From: Candidatus Parcubacteria bacterium
GTDB lineage: Bacteria > Patescibacteriota > Minisyncoccia > Phycocordibacterales > PALSA-1337
NCBI GenBank assembly: GCA_023264475.1
Contig: JAHFMA010000016.1
Span: forward strand, 1-9,764
DNA: 9,764 nt
Direction of reading: 5' to 3'
Part shown: positions 1-4,035 of the stretch, piece after piece
How positions within the stretch are numbered: the first letter of the stretch is position 1
Layout of the letters: each line of letters starts with the position of its first letter
Notes under the pieces: model-generated
The model's input: only the letters and a program-made list of their open reading frames with translations
What the model was told of the DNA's origin: nothing
Databases searched by the model: none
Translations under genes and position numbers: made by a program

Positions 1-994
1 CGTTGATCGCCAGAGCCATCTGATTGCCTACGGCGGTATAGAACTCCCTGTTATCGCTGGCATTGCCGGCTAGGGCGTTTTCCACTGCTGTGGCGATCTT
101 ATCGGCTAGGTTTCCTTTGTTCTCCAGCTCCACGAGCTTTTTCACGATGTCCGCGATCTCTCCATCCACGAGCTCGACTGTCTCGAACTCCGTTTCTAGG
201 ATGATCAGCTTCTGTTCGATGTCTTTGATAGCCGCAGCGATCGATTCATTATGGCTATGCATCCCGCTCTCGATCACCGAAGTGCGCGCATTGAGCGACT
301 CTCCGAGCTTGGCGGCTGTCCCGACGATCTTTTTCGTCAGGGTGGCCTTGAGCTTGTCGTCGTTCTCCTTGGCGCGCTTCTTGGCTGCGATCAAGCGCTC
401 GCTCACGGTCTTTTTGAGAGCCTTGATCGTCGCTGATTGCGCAGCGCGCGTTCGGACAAGATCCGCATGAAGCACGGGCTTCGGCGGGGCTTTCTTGGCG
501 GCGCGGGCGACGGCTCGTGGTGCGGCGGCTTTTGGAGCCACCGATCCGGGAGATGGCGCTGGCGGCTGGACGATCGTCACGGCTGCTACTGCGGCTTGCA
601 GTGCAGACGGCGGCACCGTCGGAGGCTCGTCTTTCTTGATCTTTGAGACCTGTGTCTCAACGAGCATGAGCCTGACCTCGTCGATCTGTGTCGCAGAGAG
701 CATGAAGGATTCTCCGACAGGATCACTGTCCTTCTTGTCTTTGCCGTTGAAAGCGAAGACTGAGAAGGTGTAGCTGCCTGCGGTGACCTTGGAGACCTCG
801 CCGTCCTTGAGGATCTGCTTGAGATCCAGGCTGATCGATCTCATGTTCTCTCTCTTCACGATCCTTTCGCTGAACTTGTATTCCGATCCTCCGGCGAGGC
901 TCAGGCATACGCCGTATGCTCTCCATGGTATTTCCACGGTGAGCGACAGGATGCCTTCGTCGAAGGTATACGATGGTTTTGGTAGCTTTGGCAT
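1..994 (-). CDS. Unrecognised protein with A/P-rich linker and predicted coiled coil; 5' part only
   Basis: The minus strand is open without a stop from an ATG at 994 to the window edge, giving the first 331 codons; the C-terminus is missing. The start is supported by AAGGAG (1007-1002) 7 nt upstream and by a consensus promoter further up. I do not recognise the family. Residues 1-115 look like a compact, beta-rich domain (stretches such as GILSLTVEIPW and AGSYTFSVFAFN, vaguely like a fibronectin/Ig-like fold). Residues 120-175 form a low-complexity Ala/Pro/Lys linker. From about 178 to the edge the sequence is charged and heptad-like (KALKKTVSERLIAAKKRAKE, later IAAAIKDIEQKLIILETEFE), suggesting a long helical or coiled-coil region. 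There is no signal peptide or membrane segment, so it is probably cytoplasmic or structural. It is transcribed away from the tRNAs as its own unit. That it is a real gene is well supported; its function is unknown. Confidence 0.85.
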   Translation of the reverse strand, partial: MPKLPKPSYTFDEGILSLTVEIPWRAYGVCLSLAGGSEYKFSERIVKRENMRSISLDLKQILKDGEVSKVTAGSYTFSVFAFNGKDKKDSDPVGESFMLSATQIDEVRLMLVETQVSKIKKDEPPTVPPSALQAAVAAVTIVQPPAPSPGSVAPKAAAPRAVARAAKKAPPKPVLHADLVRTRAAQSATIKALKKTVSERLIAAKKRAKENDDKLKATLTKKIVGTAAKLGESLNARTSVIESGMHSHNESIAAAIKDIEQKLIILETEFETVELVDGEIADIVKKLVELENKGNLADKIATAVENALAGNASDNREFYTAVGNQMALAIN

Positions 995-1001
995 GACACT
1001 G

Positions 1002-1035
1002 CTCCTTTTTTGTTGGCCGTCGCATAGCGACGGCC
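1002..1035 (-). promoter_or_regulatory. Perfect 9-bp hairpin abutting the Shine-Dalgarno site
   Basis: On the minus strand GGCCGTCGC-TAT-GCGACGGCC (1035-1015) is a perfect 9-bp, GC-rich stem with a 3-nt loop. It is followed by AACAAAA and then the ribosome binding site AAGGAG (1007-1002), 7 nt before the ATG at 994. The downstream run is A-rich rather than T-rich, so it does not look like a terminator for this strand. A ribosome-standby or mRNA-stability role fits the position; this is inference. Confidence 0.6.
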
Positions 1036-1070
1036 AGGTTGATGTGATTATTCCTTTTTCAAAAGATGTT

Positions 1071-1096
1071 TGCTCCTGTCTTGCGACAGGGCAGCA
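1071..1096 (-). promoter_or_regulatory. Leader hairpin with GNRA tetraloop
   Basis: In the leader of the 994..1 gene, CCTGTC-GCAA-GACAGG forms a 6-bp stem closed by a GCAA (GNRA) tetraloop. It is extended below by TGCT/AGCA with a 2-nt bulge (GC) on the 5' side. It starts about 17 nt after the predicted transcription start. GNRA loops are stable and often make tertiary contacts, so a structured regulatory or mRNA-stabilising leader is plausible; no known riboswitch class was recognised. Confidence 0.55.
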
Positions 1097-1119
1097 TCCG
1101 GACTATTCCATTACGCGCG

Positions 1120-1147
1120 ATTATACCATTTCAATACGAAAAGTCAA
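1120..1147 (-). promoter_or_regulatory. Consensus sigma-70-type promoter for the 994..1 gene
   Basis: On the minus strand TTGACT (1147-1142; 5 of 6 consensus) and a perfect TATAAT (1125-1120) are separated by 16 nt. The predicted transcription start is near 1113, giving a 5' untranslated leader of about 120 nt. This is the best-matching promoter in the window. Confidence 0.8.
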
Positions 1148-1160
1148 TGGCAGGAAGGGA

Positions 1161-1175
1161 AGCGCCCAAGGCGCT
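1161..1175 (-). repeat. Short hairpin, possible weak terminator of the tRNA unit
   Basis: AGCGCC and GGCGCT form a perfect 6-bp stem with a 3-nt loop. On the minus strand it is followed by a pyrimidine tract (TCCCTTCC) rather than a T-run. It lies between the tRNA-Leu-derived repeats and the promoter of the next minus-strand gene, where a terminator of the tRNA transcript would be expected. Weak evidence. Confidence 0.3.
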
Positions 1176-1189
1176 ATTCTCGGTCATCG

Positions 1190-1210
1190 GTGCCGGGGAG
1201 AGGACTCGAA
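1190..1210 (-). repeat. Detached direct copy of the tRNA-Leu 3' end
   Basis: Twenty-one bases are identical to 1347-1367, the 3' end of the tRNA-Leu gene: T-loop, 3' side of the T-stem, 3' acceptor strand, discriminator A and one base beyond. The two copies have the same orientation and are offset by 157 bp. No 5' half of a tRNA (GCCGGGG) accompanies this copy, so it is a fragment and not a second tRNA gene. It resembles an att-type duplication or a decayed tandem tRNA. Confidence 0.85.
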
Positions 1211-1292
1211 GCCTACGGCTTCAGTACAGTCTTCGCGTGCATCGCCTTTGCCCCAAAGGCGATGCACATGCTCAGACTTTTCGAGTCCTCTC
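1198..1292 (-). repeat. Compound inverted-repeat element using tRNA-derived arms
   Basis: On the minus strand GAGAGGACTCGAA (1292-1280) is the exact inverse complement of TTCGAGTCCTCTC (1210-1198), which is itself part of the tRNA-Leu 3' copy. Between these 13-bp arms lie AGTCT/AGACT (1278-1274 with 1232-1228) and a perfect 14-bp stem, GTGCATCGCCTTTG with CAAAGGCGATGCAC (1237-1250 / 1254-1267, 3-nt loop). A separate GAAGCC/GGCTTC hairpin (1208-1222) overlaps one outer arm and would compete with it. The block can fold into one long branched hairpin as RNA, or extrude as a cruciform in DNA. No known RNA family was recognised. Confidence 0.75.
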
Positions 1293-1294
1293 AC

Positions 1295-1316
1295 GCAATG
1301 CGCGCAGGCGCATTGC
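1295..1316. repeat. Perfect 9-bp hairpin
   Basis: GCAATGCGC and GCGCATTGC form a perfect 9-bp stem with a 4-nt loop, between the compound element and the tRNA-Leu 3' end. It has no T-run on either side. A further weak stem, CACAAA/TTTGTG (1323-1328 with 1344-1349), lies between it and the tRNA; its 15-nt loop carries the mirror-symmetric CTCGCTTCGCTC. Confidence 0.6.
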
Positions 1317-1347
1317 TCCCGTCACAAACCTCGCTTCGCTCGTTTTG

Positions 1348-1429
1348 TGCCGGGGAGAGGACTCGAACCTCCATGGATTGCTCCGCTTGGTCCTAAGCCA
1401 AGTGCGTCTACCAATTTCGCCACCCCGGC
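1348..1429 (-). tRNA. tRNA-Leu (anticodon TAG)
   Basis: An 82-nt class II tRNA can be folded by eye. The acceptor GCCGGGG pairs with CCCCGGC, with discriminator A. The D-stem is GCG/CGC. The anticodon stem CTTGG/CCAAG encloses the loop CTTAGGA, anticodon TAG (reads CUA/CUN leucine codons). The long variable arm is GGA-GCAA-TCC, and the T-loop is TTCGAGT. CCA is not encoded (A is followed by CAAAA), so it must be added after transcription. It lies 54 nt downstream of tRNA-Lys and is probably co-transcribed with it. Its 3' end is duplicated at 1190-1210 and partly inverted at 1280-1292. Confidence 0.97.
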
Positions 1430-1483
1430 GGGTGCAGGGCTATCTTAGCATGAATGAATATCTGCCTACGAACATCTCCAATG

Positions 1484-1556
1484 TGCGCCCAGTAGGGATC
1501 GAACCTACGACCTTGTCCTTAAGAGGGACCTGCTCTACCAGCTGAGCTATGGGCGC
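1484..1556 (-). tRNA. tRNA-Lys (anticodon CTT)
   Basis: A 73-nt class I tRNA. The acceptor is GCGCCCA/TGGGCGC with discriminator A, and the D-stem is GCTC/GAGC. The anticodon loop CTCTTAA gives CTT (reads AAG). The T-stem is GTAGG/CCTAC with loop TTCGATC. The anticodon stem GGTCC/GGACA has one G-A mismatch at its base (27-43); the other four pairs are normal. No CCA is encoded. It is the first gene of a probable two-tRNA transcript. Confidence 0.97.
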
Positions 1557-1567
1557 GAGTGAGGGGA

Positions 1568-1595
1568 AAGAGCGGACGTTCCTATGTTCGCTCTT
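1568..1595. repeat. Hairpin just upstream of tRNA-Lys
   Basis: AAGAGCG and CGCTCTT form a perfect 7-bp stem with a 14-nt loop, ending 11 nt before the mature 5' end of tRNA-Lys. It would sit in the 5' leader of the tRNA precursor. There is no T-run. Confidence 0.4.
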
Positions 1596-1607
1596 GACCC
1601 GAACGAA

Positions 1608-1635
1608 GCGCCTATATAGTCCTCTATATGGGCGC
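1608..1635. repeat. 12-bp palindrome in the tRNA/rpmF intergenic region
   Basis: GCGCCTATATAG and CTATATGGGCGC form a 12-bp stem with a TCCT loop. One pair is a T-G wobble on the plus strand (C-A on the minus strand). The minus-strand arm begins GCGCCCATA, the same nine bases as the 5' end of the neighbouring tRNA-Lys, which could be chance or a tRNA-derived fragment. It may be an operator or a leader hairpin. Confidence 0.45.
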
Positions 1636-1664
1636 AGCCGTCAGAGCTACGAGGAACAGGCATG

Positions 1665-1693
1665 AATGTAGCAGATAATTGCACAAATCTCAA
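1665..1693 (-). promoter_or_regulatory. Candidate promoter of the tRNA-Lys/tRNA-Leu unit
   Basis: Minus-strand TTGAGA (1693-1688) and TACATT (1670-1665) are 17 nt apart. The predicted start near 1658 gives a precursor leader of about 100 nt that includes the two hairpins above. Both hexamers are 4 of 6 matches, so this is tentative. It overlaps the divergent rpmF promoter. Confidence 0.35.
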
Positions 1694-1706
1694 TCATATG
1701 TAATAC
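1679..1706 (+). promoter_or_regulatory. Candidate leaderless promoter of rpmF
   Basis: TAATAC (1701-1706) ends 7 nt before the rpmF ATG at 1714, so transcription would begin at or next to the A of the start codon. A poor TTGCAC lies at 1679-1684 with 16-nt spacing. There is no Shine-Dalgarno sequence before the ATG. Together these suggest a leaderless mRNA. Confidence 0.4.
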
Positions 1707-1713
1707 TATTTCC

Positions 1714-1935
1714 ATGGTAAACCGAATGCGCGCGACGCGGTCACACCGCAACAATAGGCGCTCCCACCACGCCCTCGACGAGGCGCGTGTGTCCAAGTGC
1801 CAGAACTGCGGCGAGGCTCACAAGAGCCACACGGTCTGCATGGCCTGCGGTTGGTACAATGGCCGCAAGGTTCTCGACATCGCAGCCAAGGCCGCCGCCA
1901 AGTCCAAGAAGAAGCAGGCTTCGGCAAGCAAGTAA
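1714..1935 (+). CDS. rpmF: Large ribosomal subunit protein bL32
   Basis: The 73-residue protein has the size and layout of bL32, a 50S component near the peptidyl-transferase exit region. A basic N-terminus (RMRATRSHRNNRRSHHAL) is followed by a zinc ribbon, CQNC (C29, C32) and CMAC (C42, C45), then GWYNGRKVLD, matching the family's GYYKGREVL. The C-terminal tail after residue 55 is Ala/Lys-rich and a little longer than usual. All four cysteines are present, so this is a zinc-binding (C+) form. No ribosome binding site precedes the ATG, and a candidate -10 box ends 7 nt upstream, so translation is probably leaderless. It is followed 66 nt later by nusB on the same strand, fitting a translation/rRNA operon. 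Confidence 0.95.
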   Translation: MVNRMRATRSHRNNRRSHHALDEARVSKCQNCGEAHKSHTVCMACGWYNGRKVLDIAAKAAAKSKKKQASASK

Positions 1936-2001
1936 GCTCCGCCTTCCGGCCCGTTCCTTCCTGCCTAGCGCGTTCCCGGTCCCTGACATCCAGCACTTCA
2001 C

Positions 2002-2904
2002 ATGGCAAATCGACATCTTTCACGCTCAGTCGCTCTGCAATCCCTCTTCGAATGGGATTTCTGGGGCGAGCACGCGCCTGAGACGCCGGCCATCGTCGCC
2101 CGCAACGCCAAAGAATTCGCGCCGGGCCTGTCAGACCTCTCCTTCATAGACATACTCATCAAGGGCGTCATCGCCAAGAAGCGCGATCTCGATGCCATCA
2201 TCGAGAAGGCCGCTCCTGAGTGGCCGATCGACAAGATCTCTCCGGTGGACCGCAATGTCCTCCGCCTTGGCTTGTACGAGCTGCTCTTCGCCGATCGCGG
2301 CGAGGTGCCAGCCAAGGTCGCTATCAACGAAGCCATCGAACTCGCCAAGACCTTCGGCGGCGATACTTCCGGACGCTTCGTGAACGGTGTCCTCGGTGCC
2401 GTCTACAAAGAGCTTGGCGAGCCAGGCAAGGACGCTCAACCAGCCAAGAAGAAGCCCACTGAAGTCCCATACGAAGCCATGCCCATCCAGCACTTGGGCG
2501 GCGCGGTCGTCTATGCCCACGAAGGCAAAGAGGTCTACCTCGCCTTCGTGCACGACATCTTCGGGCACTGGACCTTGTCCAAGGGCAAGATCCTCGAAGG
2601 CGTATCGCCTGACGCCGGCACAGTCTCCAAGGTCAAAGAAGAGATCGGATTGACTGTCGCCATCAAGGCCGACCTTGGCACCAATGAATACGTCGCCAAC
2701 GACCCGGAGATCGGCAAGATCCGCAAGCAAGTGCACTACTATCTCGCCGAGTCCTCGTTCACGGACCTCAAGCTCGCCAAGAAGCCGGGCCTGGATGATG
2801 CCAAGTGGTTCAAGCTTTCCGATATCCTCGAGCTCAATTTCTATAACGACATCCTCCCGATCGTGACCAAGGCCATCACCATCTTGTCCGAGAAGGAGAA
2901 ATAG
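2002..2904 (+). CDS. nusB: NusB antitermination factor fused to a degenerate Nudix domain
   Basis: The 300-residue protein has two parts. Residues 1-140 are a complete NusB fold: SRSVALQSLFEWDF, then IDKISPVDRNVLRLGLYELL (77-96), then KVAINEAIELAKTFGGDTSGRFVNGVLG. NusB binds boxA RNA with NusE/S10 in rRNA antitermination. A Lys/Pro-rich linker (141-160) leads to a Nudix-like domain (about 163-297): GGAVVYAHEGKEVYL, GHWTLSKGK, then EEIGL. In the Nudix box (G195-L217) the positions normally Glu, Arg and Glu are V201, S209 and K210; only E213 and E214 of the metal-binding glutamates remain, so hydrolase activity is doubtful. The usual NusB is about 140 residues, so this one is doubled by fusion. 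There is no Shine-Dalgarno at the ATG. A split into two products by internal initiation at M160 is conceivable, but no ribosome binding site supports it. It lies 3 nt before rnc. Confidence 0.93.
   Translation: MANRHLSRSVALQSLFEWDFWGEHAPETPAIVARNAKEFAPGLSDLSFIDILIKGVIAKKRDLDAIIEKAAPEWPIDKISPVDRNVLRLGLYELLFADRGEVPAKVAINEAIELAKTFGGDTSGRFVNGVLGAVYKELGEPGKDAQPAKKKPTEVPYEAMPIQHLGGAVVYAHEGKEVYLAFVHDIFGHWTLSKGKILEGVSPDAGTVSKVKEEIGLTVAIKADLGTNEYVANDPEIGKIRKQVHYYLAESSFTDLKLAKKPGLDDAKWFKLSDILELNFYNDILPIVTKAITILSEKEK
2893..2898 (+). promoter_or_regulatory. Ribosome binding site of rnc
   Basis: AAGGAG lies inside the last codons of nusB, 9 nt before the rnc ATG at 2908. It fixes the rnc start and implies translational coupling. 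It is notable because most other plus-strand genes here lack such a site. Confidence 0.8.
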
Positions 2905-2907
2905 ACC

Positions 2908-3612
2908 ATGACCAAGCCGATCAATTTCGCATCCCTCGCAGAGCGCATCGGCGTGGCGTTCCATGACATCTCGATCCTCCGCGCCGCTTGTACGCATCGC
3001 TCCTATCTCAACGAGAACAAGGGCGCCGGCCTGGAGCACAACGAGCGCCTAGAATTCCTCGGAGACGCCGTCCTCGAGCTCGTCGTCACTACCTTCCTGT
3101 ATCGCAAATATCCCGACAAAGCCGAGGGAGCCCTGACTGCCTACAGGAGCGCTATCGTCAATACGGTCTCGCTCACCAAGGTAGCCGAGAGCATCAGCCT
3201 CGGCGACTTCATGCTGCTCTCGCGTGGGGAAGCCAAGGACACCGGCCGCGCGCGCGCCGTGATCGTGGCCAATGCCGTCGAGGCTGTGATCGGCGCTATA
3301 TATCTCGACCAGGGCTACAATGCCGCCGCCAACTTCATCTCCTCGCACATCCTCGAAGTCATCGACATCGACGTCATCGTGGAGCAGAAGTCATGGATCG
3401 ACGCCAAGAGCCGCTTCCAGGAGCGCGCCCAGGAGAAATTAGGCACGACCCCGACATACAAGACCTTGAAGGAGACCGGACCGGACCATGGCAAGCAATT
3501 CACGCTCGGAGTATTCCTTCGAGATGTGCAAGTCGCGACCGGCAGCGGCATGTCCAAGCAAGAAGCAGAACAGCAAGCGGCCGAGAAGGCGCTGGAAATC
3601 AAAGGGTGGTAG
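2908..3612 (+). CDS. rnc: Ribonuclease III
   Basis: The 234-residue protein is a normal-length bacterial RNase III, which cleaves double-stranded RNA including rRNA precursors as a homodimer. The N-terminal endonuclease domain (about 7-155) contains the signature HNERLEFLGDAVLEL (44-58), with E46, E49 and D53 matching E. coli E38, E41 and D45. The second metal-binding motif reads ANAVEAVIGAIYLDQG (121-136): E125 matches E117, but the position of E. coli D114 is N122. A double-stranded-RNA-binding domain follows (about 163-232), with FQERAQEKLGTTPTYK and a C-terminal helix KQEAEQQAAEKAL. The start is set by AAGGAG 9 nt upstream, inside nusB, so the two are probably translationally coupled. The rnc-smc order is common in bacteria. 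Identity is very secure; full catalytic competence with the D-to-N change is a question. Confidence 0.96.
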   Translation: MTKPINFASLAERIGVAFHDISILRAACTHRSYLNENKGAGLEHNERLEFLGDAVLELVVTTFLYRKYPDKAEGALTAYRSAIVNTVSLTKVAESISLGDFMLLSRGEAKDTGRARAVIVANAVEAVIGAIYLDQGYNAAANFISSHILEVIDIDVIVEQKSWIDAKSRFQERAQEKLGTTPTYKTLKETGPDHGKQFTLGVFLRDVQVATGSGMSKQEAEQQAAEKALEIKGW

Positions 3613-3881
3613 GAGTTTGAATACGACGCAACGTCACAACAAATAAGAGGGGATTTTATTGCGGGCGAATATCATTGACCGTGATGATGTTCGGATCTTG
3701 GCGGATGGCGGCCTAAGAATGTCGCCTTATATTTATCTGTCGAAAATCCTGAAGGCCTGTTTTGTGTCGCACAATATTTTATCGTCCCAAACGAGCCTTA
3801 TGGCGCAAGAATAATGTGACAATGCTTTTTAATTTATGTAAATGAAGTTTTGAGCGAGAACCAGTCATACTTCTCCGCCAA

Positions 3882-3919
3882 CGTTCAAATATCACGAAAA
3901 TTTTCGTGAAGATTGAACG
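3882..3919. repeat. Composite inverted repeat, candidate operator
   Basis: TCACGAAAATTTTCGTGA (3892-3909) is a perfect 18-bp palindrome with no loop. It is flanked symmetrically by CGTTCAA (3882-3888) and TTGAACG (3913-3919), so the whole 38-bp block has two-fold symmetry apart from two 3-nt gaps. No T-run follows, and a zero-loop palindrome is more typical of a protein dimer site than of a terminator. It lies about 75 bp upstream of the smc -10 box. Confidence 0.65.
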
Positions 3920-3995
3920 CTCGCAAAAACCTAGCCACAACCACCGCCCTTAAAAGGAAAAGTCATACCACTAACATTAAGTGGCATTTTTGCGA

Positions 3996-4001
3996 TACAA
4001 T
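3996..4001 (+). promoter_or_regulatory. Candidate -10 box of smc
   Basis: TACAAT matches the -10 consensus at 5 of 6 positions, 34 nt before the smc ATG. No good -35 is seen at the right spacing. The predicted leader of about 28 nt is pyrimidine-rich and has no Shine-Dalgarno sequence. Confidence 0.45.
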
Positions 4002-4035
4002 TAGGCATCATCCAGCCAACCCGCGCCTACCCGCC

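Larger units (their letters stand above)
3613..4035. other. AT-rich intergenic region between rnc and smc
   Basis: These 423 nt contrast with the GC-rich genes around them. No RNA gene was recognised. One short open stretch, TTG 3659 to TAA 3814 (51 codons), is preceded by AGAGGGG, but I cannot support it as a gene. A weak stem, TTGTG/CACAA (3762-3774), is followed by TATTTTATC and might be a terminator for rnc. Another, CCACT/AGTGG (3969-3985), is followed by CATTTTTG. The strongest element is the composite inverted repeat at 3882-3919. The smc reading frame stays open back to 3913, but the upstream part encodes a sequence unlike SMC, so it is treated as untranslated. Confidence 0.6.

Noticed and set aside
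723..1025. Open frame on the minus strand starting inside the leader hairpin and overlapping the unknown gene
   Set aside because: It is Arg/Gln-rich, has no ribosome binding site at its ATG, and runs in another frame of a gene with a clear promoter, ribosome binding site and protein-like composition.
1015..1035. Rho-independent terminator on the plus strand
   Set aside because: The hairpin is strong but the bases after it on the plus strand (AGGTTGATG) are not a T-run, and no plus-strand gene ends before it.
1190..1210. Second tRNA-Leu gene
   Set aside because: Only the 3' end is present; no matching 5' acceptor, D-arm or anticodon arm is found upstream on the minus strand.
1330..1341. CTCGCTTCGCTC as a hairpin
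   Set aside because: It is a mirror-symmetric string, not an inverted complement, so it cannot form a stem by itself.
783..1545. Long plus-strand open frames across the tRNA region
   Set aside because: They run through both tRNA genes and the hairpin cluster in antisense and encode low-complexity, non-protein-like sequence.
3913..4035. Upstream extension of the smc reading frame
   Set aside because: The added 41 residues do not resemble SMC, lie in AT-rich DNA with a -10 box inside, and the canonical MHLKSLELSGFKSF start is at 4036.
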